A DNA stretch of 45,134 nt from a virus. The stretch covers positions 1 to 45,134 of IMG/VR virus record IMGVR_UViG_3300020160_002825; one strand, written 5' to 3'. The translations under genes and the position numbers were made by a program. Below the pieces are notes generated by a model that saw nothing but the letters and a program-made list of their open reading frames with translations, searched no databases and had not been told where the DNA came from. Position 1 is the first letter of the stretch. Every line of letters starts with the position of its first letter. Positions 5,326-11,929 of the stretch are shown here, piece after piece.

Positions 5326-5511
5326 GAAGCAGTCAGGGGGAGCAGTCAGTCCCGCAGTCAGTCCCGCAGTCAGTCCATCCGATCCGCTACGGCGCGATGA
5401 TGGCGGTGAGTCGGGCGGTCAGTCGGGCGGTCAGTCTTGCTCTGGCAGGGGGATGGCGTGCCGTAGCGCGCCATCCCCCCTACTCACTACGGCACACGAA
5501 GGGGGATCACG
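5326..5511 (+). other. Long repetitive leader of the last cassette
   Basis: This 186-base leader holds two to three direct copies of GCAGTCAGTCCC (5342-5375, the last one shortened), two direct copies of TCGGGCGGTCAG (5411-5434) and a perfect 11-bp hairpin GGGGGATGGCG/CGCCATCCCCC (5448-5479) shortly before the next ribosome site. An in-frame reading through the repeats exists and ends in ATGA at the next gene, but its only upstream start lies inside the promoter. It looks like a structured RNA leader. Confidence 0.6.
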
Positions 5512-5733
5512 ATGAGCGCAACGATCACACGGCTCACCACGGAGCAGCCGCGCGGATGCGGCGCAACAGCGTGCGGCGAGTCAGCCGTCGTCAGCATCAG
5601 CGTCAGGATCGCGGAACGCTACCCGAAGTCCAACGGCATCTGGGGTACCCGCCACATCACGGCACTAGTCGTGCCGTCGTGCGCGGCGCACGCGTCAGCA
5701 GTCCGCGATGCGATGCGCGAGGTGGGGGAGTGA
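5512..5733 (+). CDS. Small Cys-containing accessory protein
   Basis: A 73-residue protein starting after an AAGGGGGAT site. It has Cys residues near positions 16, 21 and 57 and a His near 48, with a beta-rich middle (AVVSISVRIAERY). A small treble-clef or zinc-ribbon fold is possible but not proven. It is first in the last cassette and overlaps the following membrane micropeptide by four bases (GTGA). Function unknown. Confidence 0.8.
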   Translation: MSATITRLTTEQPRGCGATACGESAVVSISVRIAERYPKSNGIWGTRHITALVVPSCAAHASAVRDAMREVGE

Positions 5734-5810
5734 GCGGCGAGGGGCTGCTCTCCCTCGCCTACATCGCCGCCACTTGGATCGTCATCCTCGCGGTGATGCG
5801 TCGCGGCTAG
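5730..5810 (+). CDS. 26-residue membrane micropeptide
   Basis: A GTG start inside the end of the previous gene (GTGA overlap), with GAGGTGGGG a few bases upstream as ribosome site. It encodes MSGEGLLSLAYIAATW followed by a hydrophobic stretch and ends in MRRG. This makes one membrane helix with a basic C-terminus, the same plan as the micropeptides at 1439 and 5054 but with little sequence identity. It is the last plus-strand gene before the convergent minus operon. Confidence 0.6.
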   Translation: MSGEGLLSLAYIAATWIVILAVMRRG

Positions 5811-5833
5811 TTATCGGCTCCGAACTATCCCAA

Positions 5834-5861
5834 CCCCCCCGCGCGTTCAGGCGCGGGGGGG
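5834..5861. terminator. Bidirectional terminator-like hairpin between convergent operons
   Basis: A perfect 11-bp CCCCCCCGCGC/GCGCGGGGGGG stem with GTTCAG loop lies between the last plus-strand cassette and the thioredoxin gene on the other strand. Nearby T-rich runs are modest (5887-5892), so termination strength is uncertain. Confidence 0.65.
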
Positions 5862-5957
5862 TGTGGTCTCAAAGGCTGCACCTAGATTTTTTCTCCAATC
5901 CGCAAGGATCGGATGTCAACCCCATATTTCCCGCTGGGAAAGAACCCCCCGATACCC

Positions 5958-6260
5958 CTATCCCCTAATTTTTTTTTCGATATCCTCGGCCTTGATAAAG
6001 CCCATGATCGCGCGTGGGGCTCCGTCTGCCGGTACGTAGACCATCATCGGGATAGTGCGTACTTCCCACTCGTTAGTGAGGGCTCGCTCGATATCCACGT
6101 TTACTTTGATGACGGTGATGTCAGGGTTGAGGGCTGCGAAACGGTCTACTTCTGGCATCGTGCGCTTACACGGCTCGCACCAAGGGGCCCAGAACTCCAG
6201 GAGAAGGGCTTTAGAGCCACGGAGAGCGGCGATTTGGGTGGAGGGGCTGTCTTGGTGCAT
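5958..6260 (-). CDS. Thioredoxin-like disulfide oxidoreductase
   Basis: A 100-residue protein of normal thioredoxin length. It has the active-site motif WCEPC near residues 26-30 within FWAPWCEPCKRTMPE, and the TIP-M loop carrying the cis-proline (RTIPMMVYV). The start is placed at the ATG preceded by AAGGAG at 6 nt, discarding a 23-residue upstream extension that runs through a terminator. The active site has Glu where typical thioredoxins have Gly. It would reduce disulfides in the cytoplasm, perhaps feeding nucleotide reduction or protecting the phage replisome. It is last in the minus operon, separated from SSB by a terminator-like hairpin. Confidence 0.9.
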   Translation of the reverse strand: MHQDSPSTQIAALRGSKALLLEFWAPWCEPCKRTMPEVDRFAALNPDITVIKVNVDIERALTNEWEVRTIPMMVYVPADGAPRAIMGFIKAEDIEKKIRG

Positions 6261-6285
6261 GGGGCGCTCCTTATGGCTGTATTTG

Positions 6286-6321
6286 GGGGAAAAACAACCC
6301 CCAAGGTTTCCCCTGGGGGTT
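6286..6321 (-). terminator. Minus-strand terminator after SSB
   Basis: On the minus strand AACCCCCA pairs with TGGGGGTT and is followed by GTTTTT. It lies between the SSB and thioredoxin genes, so thioredoxin may depend on read-through or its own promoter. Confidence 0.75.
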
Positions 6322-6380
6322 GAGTACATCTCCCTCCGAAGTTGTGATGACTTCAGAAGCGTGACCAGGGCGTGATGACC

Positions 6381-6764
6381 CTAGAACGGAATGTCGATGT
6401 CGTCGTTGATATTAGCAGATTGGGTCGACCCGACAGGTTCCTGCGAGGCACCGTCCTTCTTCTGCTTCTCGACCTGGAGGAAGCGGCACGAAATCGAAAT
6501 TTCGCTTCGTGCGACGCCCTGCTTGTCGGTCCACGATGAGACCGAAGGGACGCCTTCGACATAGACCAAGTCGCCCTTACGGACGATTTTCTCGGCAATT
6601 TCAGCCTTCGCATCCCAGCACGAAACGCTGTACCACGTGGTCTTCTGCTCTCCTGCCTCTTTCTGATTGTCCGCCACGCTGAAGTTGGCAACGGTCTTGC
6701 CGGTCTTCGTTGCGCGGGTTACTGGGTCGCTCCCGACGCGCCCAAGGAGTGTGACCTTAATCAT
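6381..6764 (-). CDS. ssb: Single-stranded DNA-binding protein
   Basis: A 127-residue SSB. The OB-fold starts MIKVTLLGRVGSDPV, has the central TTWYSVSCW strand, and ends with an acidic tip DDIDIPF, the C-terminal peptide by which SSBs recruit partners. The chosen ATG has AAGGAGAT upstream and overlaps the RusA stop (ATGA). A longer reading with 29 extra residues was rejected because it lacks a ribosome site. It coats ssDNA during phage replication and recombination. Neighbours are RusA upstream and, beyond a hairpin, thioredoxin. Confidence 0.96.
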   Translation of the reverse strand: MIKVTLLGRVGSDPVTRATKTGKTVANFSVADNQKEAGEQKTTWYSVSCWDAKAEIAEKIVRKGDLVYVEGVPSVSSWTDKQGVARSEISISCRFLQVEKQKKDGASQEPVGSTQSANINDDIDIPF

Positions 6765-7132
6765 CCTAGATCTCCTTCCTGCCATATCGACAGGTCTACA
6801 TATTCGGTGTCTTGCTGCGTCTGGAGAGACCAGACCCTTGGCAAGAACCACCGATCATTAATACCCAAACCCGATGCAACTGCATCAAGCGTGAGTTTCA
6901 GGATATTGTCGGCATCCATCGGCCTCTTCAGGCTGATACTAATGTCGACGATTGTCCTCTCTTCTTTTGCGGACCAGAGTGTCTCGTGCGCCCTGGCCCG
7001 CACGAGCGATTCTATCAGGGTCTTCCAGTCTTTTGCAATCCGTGTCTTGTAGACGATGTTTCCATGCGCACGGTATGCCGCATTCCAGGATGGGGGCCTA
7101 CCGAGCAGCCGTATCCTCAGCGGCTCGCGCAC
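6761..7132 (-). CDS. rusA: RusA-family Holliday junction resolvase
   Basis: A protein of about 123 residues. The hallmark GRPPSWNAAYR lies near the N-terminus. The metal-binding motif D-x-D-N-x-x-K (Asp73, Asp75) is followed by a conserved Asp at 83 and the loop Asp at 93 (GINDRW), as in RusA. The start is uncertain. GTG at 7132 places the family motif at the usual distance, but no clear ribosome site precedes it. ATG at 7204 would add 24 residues and a longer overlap with the upstream gene. It cleaves Holliday junctions and branched DNA before packaging. Its stop overlaps the SSB start. Confidence 0.88.
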   Translation of the reverse strand: MREPLRIRLLGRPPSWNAAYRAHGNIVYKTRIAKDWKTLIESLVRARAHETLWSAKEERTIVDISISLKRPMDADNILKLTLDAVASGLGINDRWFLPRVWSLQTQQDTEYVDLSIWQEGDLG

Positions 7133-7784
7133 GAGGGCGATAGTCGGGGGCGTCCATACGGACGACTCTGCATGTGTGTTGGAGCCGAGAGATTGCTGGG
7201 CCATAGCCAAGATCATCCAATTCATCAAGCGTGCGATTACTGGTAGCAATCGTGGGCTTGCAGGCACTATACCTGCTCTCAATCAGCACGTACAGTTTTT
7301 CGGAGGCCCAATCCGTCGCTCGCTCCTTCCCCAAGTCATCGAGGACGACCACAGATGCCTTGTCGAGGCAGTATTCGAATAACTGCGATGCCTCACCCTC
7401 CGAGTAGCGCATTTGCGAGCGTAGACGCTCCAGGAACAGCGGAACGTTGAGGAACCGCATCTTATGGACTGGCTGTGCTGAGGGCTGGTAGTAGATCTCG
7501 CGTTCCGCTTCCGCAGCCTGCTCTGCGACCCATGCCTCTGCCTTGCCCCGTAGTGCTGCGACCGCTAGGTGTGTCTTGCCTGTGCCTGGGGTTCCCAGCA
7601 GCATGAAGCCCTGATCTGACAGGGGGCTGGTAATCCATTCCTGTGCAGCATTACGGCCCTTCTCAGTGCCAGGACGATCAACCCAGGTAGAAAGGGATGA
7701 GGCAGCGTGACGCTGCTGAATCCCTGCTTTTTCTAAAATTTTTTCGACCCGTTCCGCCTGCGGCGGAGTCGTTTCGGCATGCAT
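7098..7784 (-). CDS. DnaC-like AAA+ helicase loader
   Basis: A 228-residue ATPase with Walker A GTPGTGKT (residues 64-71), Walker B VVVLDD (Asp149-Asp150), sensor 1 TSN (181-183) and an arginine-finger region AISRL (Arg200). This matches the DnaC/DnaI helicase-loader family in size and order. A GGAGGTGA site precedes the ATG. It likely loads a host or phage replicative helicase at the phage origin together with the DnaD-like protein just upstream. The 56-base gap before it holds a perfect 12-bp inverted repeat that could control its expression. No phage helicase is visible in the window. Confidence 0.9.
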   Translation of the reverse strand: MHAETTPPQAERVEKILEKAGIQQRHAASSLSTWVDRPGTEKGRNAAQEWITSPLSDQGFMLLGTPGTGKTHLAVAALRGKAEAWVAEQAAEAEREIYYQPSAQPVHKMRFLNVPLFLERLRSQMRYSEGEASQLFEYCLDKASVVVLDDLGKERATDWASEKLYVLIESRYSACKPTIATSNRTLDELDDLGYGPAISRLQHTCRVVRMDAPDYRPRARAAEDTAAR

Positions 7785-7800
7785 GCCTCACCTCCATTCT

Positions 7801-7827
7801 CAATCGTCCGTCCGCGACGGACGATTG
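7801..7827. promoter_or_regulatory. Perfect 12-bp inverted repeat before the helicase-loader gene
   Basis: CAATCGTCCGTC and GACGGACGATTG are separated by CGC. It lies between the initiator stop and the loader ribosome site. There is no T-run, so an operator, an RNA stability element or a translational control hairpin is more likely than a terminator. Confidence 0.75.
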
Positions 7828-7841
7828 TGTGCATGTGTTTG

Positions 7842-8567
7842 CTATTCGACGAAAGAATCCCGGCTTTCGCTTCGTGTGGTTGTTGTGACCGTGGCGCCGA
7901 ACTTGGCTCGACCCTGACCGAGTTTGGTGATGTACGCAATGTAGTCCCCCTTCACATCACGCAGTGCAGCCTCGCATACCGCAGACATGAGCGCGGGGAT
8001 TCCGCCCGGATAGGACTTGATGAGTCGTGCCACGCGACCGTAATCATTCTTGTCGGGAATGATGCCGAACTGCGCGGCGATGAATTCGGTCAGCCTGCCC
8101 TGCGGATTTGGCCCACCGACCACGTACTCCAGCCATTCCTTCATCGTGCGGACTGGGACGGGGTTATCGTCGATGTGATTGATTTCCAATCGCTCGTATC
8201 GTTCTCGCGCTTGGGCAGACTTCTTCAGTCGCTCCGCGCGTGAGGCATCTTGTGGGGTCTCCTGCCACTCGTCCCAATCGTGGACTACAAGTCCATCAAG
8301 CAGCCCAACCCGTCGGAACACCGCAAGCCACTTGGCGTTCTGGGTGCCAACGACGGCTTCGATGTGCTGATCGGATTCGAACACGCCGTGTGTTTCTGAT
8401 GCCGCGCACAGAAGCGTGATCCACGCCCAACGCGCATTGTTGTCTGGTAGTCGCCACAACTTCTTGTGCTTTGGCAGGTCGCTGTAGCAACGCCACCACA
8501 CACGTCGAACTGTCTCCTTTGCGACGAGGTCCTCTGGGAAGAACGGAATATCCTTGTAGTCAGTCAT
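7842..8567 (-). CDS. DnaD-like replication initiation protein
   Basis: A 241-residue protein. The N-terminal half (about residues 30-105) has the winged-helix pattern of phage replisome organisers, with an early DLPKHKKLWRLPD stretch, a helix WAWITLLCAA and a wing GLLDGLVVHDWDEWQ. A charged linker follows. The C-terminal part (about 150-225) is helical with a YGRVARLIKSYPGG segment like DnaD/DnaB2 domains. The order initiator then DnaC-like loader is the standard phage replication pair. A GGAGGG site lies about 11 nt upstream, inside the overlapping small gene. The family call is moderately sure. Confidence 0.75.
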   Translation of the reverse strand: MTDYKDIPFFPEDLVAKETVRRVWWRCYSDLPKHKKLWRLPDNNARWAWITLLCAASETHGVFESDQHIEAVVGTQNAKWLAVFRRVGLLDGLVVHDWDEWQETPQDASRAERLKKSAQARERYERLEINHIDDNPVPVRTMKEWLEYVVGGPNPQGRLTEFIAAQFGIIPDKNDYGRVARLIKSYPGGIPALMSAVCEAALRDVKGDYIAYITKLGQGRAKFGATVTTTTRSESRDSFVE

Positions 8568-8729
8568 CTAGTGGCCTCCCTCCGCAATGCAGATCTCACA
8601 TCCGCATGTTGCAATGTTGTGACACTTTTCGCATCTCCACACACCAAGCCCTGGACCAGACTTTAGCGTCTCACTTGTGTCGTCGCCGCAGTCCTGGCAC
8701 GGCTGGTAGCCGTACTCATCTGGCATCAT
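8568..8729 (-). CDS. Small zinc-ribbon protein
   Basis: A 53-residue protein with eight Cys in pairs: CQDC near residue 11, CEKC near 33, then CGCEIC near 42. This is a clear zinc-binding pattern for so short a chain. It is supported by a GGAGAG site and a one-base TAATG overlap with the upstream gene, and its stop lies directly before the initiator ATG. Such proteins often bind nucleic acid or act as adaptors. Exact role unknown. Confidence 0.75.
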   Translation of the reverse strand: MMPDEYGYQPCQDCGDDTSETLKSGPGLGVWRCEKCHNIATCGCEICIAEGGH

Positions 8730-9025
8730 TACTCTTGCTCTCCATCCAACTTCCCCATGAATGCAATCATTGCCAGCGGATTGCGGAGATTAACCAATGC
8801 GTCGGCTGGCGTCAAGCCACTTGCGACGACTCGGAAGAATCCATCACGGTCAGAAGCCTGCGCCTGGTAGAAGTCGGGCTTCGACTCCACCGAAAGCATC
8901 ATCGTTGCCGGTAGGTACATCTTTAAGACGCGAACCGCGCAGGAAACGCAATCCTTTTGATATGGCTCATGCTCGCACTTCGGCGGAGCAATGTCGTAAA
9001 ATTCAACATACCCCGCCGGCGACAT
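8729..9025 (-). CDS. Hypothetical protein with Cys/His cluster
   Basis: A 98-residue protein. The ATG overlaps the nuclease stop by one base (TAATG), so an upstream extension was rejected. A C-x-H followed by C-x2-C (residues 16-30) may bind a metal. The middle part is beta-rich (MMLSVESKPDFYQ, FFRVVASG) and the C-terminal helix is ADALVNLRNPLAMIAFMGKL. The family is not recognised. Position between nuclease and initiator suggests a DNA-metabolism accessory role. Confidence 0.75.
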   Translation of the reverse strand: MSPAGYVEFYDIAPPKCEHEPYQKDCVSCAVRVLKMYLPATMMLSVESKPDFYQAQASDRDGFFRVVASGLTPADALVNLRNPLAMIAFMGKLDGEQE

Positions 9026-9960
9026 TATCGAACCCTCGGTGGGTCTTGTAGCGTTTTTACTGCATTGTCGGCAAGGGTTGGAAGAAGGACCTTCAACGCC
9101 CTGCGAGAATCTGGCAACTGCTGCGGGTGGCTCTCCCACTTGTCGCACAACGCGCGGAACTCGCACTTCTCGTGGATGAACGCTGTTGGGTTTGGGTAGA
9201 TTGCGCCCTTCTCTCGTGCGTCAAGGAACGCCCGAACTTGAACGTACAGGCGGTCAATCTGATCTTGGCTTCTTCGGGTTGGCCTTCGGTCAACGTTCGG
9301 ACCCTTTGCTGACTTGCTAATGATGTTGAACGTCACCTCTGGGTCGTGACCGAAGTTGTCACGGACAGCCAGGGCGTAAGCCGTTGCTTGAATGTCTCCG
9401 TGCTCTCGACCCTGCTCCCACTTTCGCTCTGCCGTCTTGTGCTCAACAACGTTCTTGTTATCAAGCAACATGTCAACGGTTGCCTTTAGTTGGATGGGAA
9501 GCGTGCCCAACTTGCTGTGCTTGATGTCGGCCATAAACGTCTTTTCGATGCCGCCATCCTGGTGCGGGGTCCAGTCATCGCCTGCAGTAATTGCTGCCTC
9601 TAGCATCTCCTGACCCGTGGCGCTATCCGTCAGGATGTTGCGCGTGGTCTCTAGCGACCAGTCCACCTTCTCCGCCTCTTTCTGATAGGTGTCGGAAAAC
9701 CCAAGCAACGCAAATTCCCTTGCTTTGCCGCTGGTAAACTTATTGGACTTATTGCTATACCAAAGTGCCAAGCCGGAATGCACTGCAGTCCCAAGCGCAA
9801 AGAACGGTGTCGTTCGCTCGGTCCACAGGCCCATCTTGTATTTGTACCACCAGCGAAGTGGGCACGAGAGATACTCTCGCAACTCACTCACGCTGATATA
9901 GGTAGGGTTACGCTCAATGATTCCGTGACCGCCAAGGTCTGGAAACGGCGCGCTACTCAC
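9025..9960 (-). CDS. PD-(D/E)XK exonuclease, RecB/Cas4-like
   Basis: A 311-residue nuclease. The N-terminal motif ISVSELREYLSCPLRWWYKY and GTAVH (His61) are typical of the RecB/Cas4 nuclease clade. The catalytic core is VDMLLD (Asp163), then EHK (Glu173-Lys175) and the QATAY motif (Gln191, Tyr195). Cys33 and a distal C-x5-C recall Cas4/AddB iron-sulphur sites, but a fourth Cys is not obvious, so a cluster is doubtful. The GTG start overlaps the annealing gene stop (GTGA). Next to a ssDNA-annealing protein it probably forms a two-component recombination system, the nuclease resecting ends for the partner. Confidence 0.85.
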   Translation of the reverse strand: MSSAPFPDLGGHGIIERNPTYISVSELREYLSCPLRWWYKYKMGLWTERTTPFFALGTAVHSGLALWYSNKSNKFTSGKAREFALLGFSDTYQKEAEKVDWSLETTRNILTDSATGQEMLEAAITAGDDWTPHQDGGIEKTFMADIKHSKLGTLPIQLKATVDMLLDNKNVVEHKTAERKWEQGREHGDIQATAYALAVRDNFGHDPEVTFNIISKSAKGPNVDRRPTRRSQDQIDRLYVQVRAFLDAREKGAIYPNPTAFIHEKCEFRALCDKWESHPQQLPDSRRALKVLLPTLADNAVKTLQDPPRVR

Positions 9961-10571
9961 TGGGCAAGCGCCTCACGCTTTGCCTTATACACATCCGCAA
10001 GATACTTGCGTGCGTCAACACCAAGCGACGTCTTGCTGATGTCCAGGCCAATCTTGCTAAGTTCATCAACCGAAGTTGCGCTTGCAATTGTGGATGACCA
10101 CTCATCGGCAGCAACCTGCTCCTGTTCAGTTGGCTTTGCTGCAACCTTCTTGGTCTTTGTCTCCTTAATCACGCCGTCTGAATCAGCCTCTCGTGGTGAG
10201 TCTTCTCGCTTTGCGCGAATCTCATCGTCCGACGCAACGCGCTTAGACGGAAGCCCCGCCATCACGAGTGCGCGACCGACAGCCGAAGTTTCGCAGTTCT
10301 CAATTTCGGAACCACGGGTGTACGGCGTTGCTCCTGGGATCTGCATGGCGCTGTGGCCAACCCCAGCGGGTCGGTCGTCCATGAATCCAAGTTCATCAGA
10401 CGCGCCGTCAAACTTCACGCCACGGTAGGCGCGAGCCTCAATCACAACGCGCTTCTCGTTGTGCTCAACGATGCGAGTCTCAATGCGACCGTTTGGGTAT
10501 GCGTCATACCATGCGCGAATACGCTCCGCGACATCAACGTAATCCTTTAGTGCGCTCTTATCGAATGCCAT
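9957..10571 (-). CDS. Putative ssDNA-annealing recombination protein
   Basis: A 204-residue protein. The conserved stretch SEIENCETSAVGRALVMAGL (residues about 76-95) and the N-terminal form RIRAWYDAYPNGRIETRIV are typical of a protein common in actinobacteriophages and other phages, usually placed beside an exonuclease and often interpreted as an ERF/RecT-like annealing protein. The C-terminal half is acidic, Lys-rich and low in complexity, as in other annealases. Overlaps with both neighbours (TAATG upstream, GTGA downstream) suggest stoichiometric expression with the nuclease. The biochemical role is inferred from motif and context. Confidence 0.7.
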   Translation of the reverse strand: MAFDKSALKDYVDVAERIRAWYDAYPNGRIETRIVEHNEKRVVIEARAYRGVKFDGASDELGFMDDRPAGVGHSAMQIPGATPYTRGSEIENCETSAVGRALVMAGLPSKRVASDDEIRAKREDSPREADSDGVIKETKTKKVAAKPTEQEQVAADEWSSTIASATSVDELSKIGLDISKTSLGVDARKYLADVYKAKREALAQ

Positions 10572-10831
10572 TACTCTGCCTCCTCTTCAATGTCTACAAA
10601 CAATTCCGACTCGGGTCGCCCCAAGTAGGTACTCAACTTCTTGCGAAGCGAATCGGTCATTGGGCTTTGCCCATACTGGACCTGATTCAAATACCCGTAT
10701 GAAATGCCCAGGTGCTTCGCAACCCACCTGCGCTTCACGCCAGATGCAGCAATAATACCCCACACCTTTTGGGTGGACTCCCGCTGCAAGTGTCGCTTCT
10801 TAGCGTTGTTTTCCCCGCTTTGCTTACTCAT
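10571..10831 (-). CDS. Helix-turn-helix DNA-binding protein
   Basis: An 86-residue protein. The start is at MSKQSGENN because this ATG overlaps the upstream stop by eight bases (ATGAGTAA). An HTH of the Cro/CI type spans about residues 20-60, with VKRRWVAKHLGISYGYLNQV as helices 2-3. The C-terminus is acidic (FVDIEEEAE). It may be a transcriptional repressor or regulator of this operon. No effector or cleavage domain is present, so it is Cro-like in size. Confidence 0.8.
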   Translation of the reverse strand: MSKQSGENNAKKRHLQRESTQKVWGIIAASGVKRRWVAKHLGISYGYLNQVQYGQSPMTDSLRKKLSTYLGRPESELFVDIEEEAE

Positions 10832-11129
10832 CAATGCCCCCGCCCATTTCCGGCATCTCTTGGTTTGCCCAGAATACATATGCCATAGATGCCCCGGCAA
10901 AAATGTACTTACGCTTAACTGGATCAAGGTAGTCACCCTCGTTGGCATCAAAGTACCGCGCCAGGGCGGCGTCCATTACGACACGCCCGAACGTTTGATT
11001 TTTGTCTGGCTCTGAGATTGTGGGTGACTCAATTCCCTCAAGGGCATCTCTCGTCAAATTAAACCCAACGATATTAAACTGCTCTTCTTCCTTGTATTCA
11101 TTAATAGTCTTTTCGATTTCGTCAGTCAC
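10824..11129 (-). CDS. Hypothetical helical protein
   Basis: A 101-residue acidic protein. GTG at 11129 is preferred over GTG at 11138 because a GAGAGGTGG site lies at the right distance and the resulting GTGACTGA overlap of eight bases matches the pattern of neighbouring genes. It has a helical N-terminus (MTDEIEKTINEYKEEE) and a central RYFDANEGDYLDP segment. No family is recognised. It is located between two HTH proteins near the operon start. Confidence 0.7.
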   Translation of the reverse strand: MTDEIEKTINEYKEEEQFNIVGFNLTRDALEGIESPTISEPDKNQTFGRVVMDAALARYFDANEGDYLDPVKRKYIFAGASMAYVFWANQEMPEMGGGIDE

Positions 11130-11415
11130 GCTTTCCACCTCTCCGGTCTTTGTTTGTTAGTGGAAGCCCAGAGGCGTCCACAATTTGATACACACGCTGC
11201 CTGGAAACGCCAAAATCACGAGCAATTTCAGCCATGGTCATCCCACTTGCGCGAGCGCCAAGAATTTTTTTAGCGCGCTCTACGCTTGCTGAATGCCACC
11301 GGCTCTTTTTCTCAATAAGAGCGCAATCCCAACAGCGAACGGAAACTTCGGTTGACTTTGGGCCGCCACAATCGATGCACCGAAATACCGATTGCTTGAC
11401 CTCAATGTTCTCCAT
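11122..11415 (-). CDS. Zinc-ribbon/HTH regulatory protein
   Basis: A 97-residue protein with two modules. An N-terminal zinc ribbon has CIDC (residues 13-16) and CWDC (28-31). A helix-turn-helix lies at about 58-82 (GMTMAEIARDFGVSRQRVYQIV), similar to resolvase/MerR-type or Psq-type HTHs. It is the first gene of the recombination/replication operon. A near-consensus promoter ends eight bases before its ATG, and no ribosome site is present, so the mRNA is probably leaderless. It may regulate its own operon. Confidence 0.8.
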   Translation of the reverse strand: MENIEVKQSVFRCIDCGGPKSTEVSVRCWDCALIEKKSRWHSASVERAKKILGARASGMTMAEIARDFGVSRQRVYQIVDASGLPLTNKDRRGGKRD

Positions 11416-11423
11416 AGGCGATG

Positions 11424-11452
11424 AGTATGAGGTATCACAACCGTATCGTCAA
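11424..11452 (-). promoter_or_regulatory. Leaderless sigma70 promoter for the recombination/replication operon
   Basis: On the minus strand, TTGACG (11452-11447), a 17-nt spacer and CATACT (11429-11424) stand directly before the ATG at 11415. Transcription should start at or within two bases of that ATG. No Shine-Dalgarno sequence lies between. The -35 box overlaps the end of the upstream gene (stop at 11449). Confidence 0.8.
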
Positions 11453-11643
11453 GAGCGATATGGTTCACCCGTGCGATTTCGCGCTTCGGCGCACGAAACA
11501 TGCAGTTGCATGGCGCCCAACTGGAGGACCGGGCCAAGGTTCTTGATGGCGGCCGTCTTGTCGCTGATACGCACGCGATTAGGGCACTGCGCCCACTGAC
11601 ATATAGAATTCAGTCTCGACAACTCTTCTGCAAACCTAGCCAT
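11449..11643 (-). CDS. Small Cys-containing protein
   Basis: A 64-residue basic protein. The start overlaps the HNH stop by eight bases (ATGGCTAG) and has a GGAGA site. CQWAQC near residue 15 and HVSC near 48 could form one zinc site around the beta stretch RVRISDKTAAI. It is the last gene of the portal-side minus operon. Function unknown. Confidence 0.7.
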   Translation of the reverse strand: MARFAEELSRLNSICQWAQCPNRVRISDKTAAIKNLGPVLQLGAMQLHVSCAEARNRTGEPYRS

Positions 11644-11929
11644 TGTGGTTCTCCAAATAATTATTTAATAACGGTCGCCATGTCCTTGAGGCTTCCGTCT
11701 TAAGCCGATGATGGTACCCACAGAGGATAACGCAGTTACCTTCCGTGCTAGGACCCCGCTTTCCGAATCCAGCAGAGTTTACATGATCTACTTCCAGAAT
11801 GATACGTCCACCAGAGCCGAATTGGCTGCCGCAAGGCCCTGGCATCCCGATTTGGGGCCCAACGCACCCTCGATCGCGCGACATGAGCGCGTAGCGAAGT
11901 TCTTGCGTTACGGGGTCCTTCCTCGGCAC
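11636..11929 (-). CDS. HNH endonuclease
   Basis: A 97-residue protein. The HNH core shows DHVN, then NCVILCGYHH, with an additional Cys pair (C-V-G, PCG) typical of zinc-stabilised HNH nucleases. The GTG start overlaps the previous stop by one base (TAGTG). Small HNH proteins near portal and terminase genes assist packaging cleavage in many HK97-like phages. This one lies in the portal operon, but no terminase is visible, so its partner must be outside the window. A homing-type nuclease is an alternative. Confidence 0.88.
   Translation of the reverse strand: MPRKDPVTQELRYALMSRDRGCVGPQIGMPGPCGSQFGSGGRIILEVDHVNSAGFGKRGPSTEGNCVILCGYHHRLKTEASRTWRPLLNNYLENHNG

Noticed and set aside
5325-5515. Open frame through the repetitive leader ending in ATGA at the 5512 gene
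   Set aside because: Its first GTG overlaps the -10 box of P7, so a full transcript would not contain the start. The repeats have lengths divisible by three, which keeps any frame open.
9025-9960. Cas4 with iron-sulphur cluster
   Set aside because: Only three suitably placed Cys residues are evident, so the more general PD-(D/E)XK call was kept.
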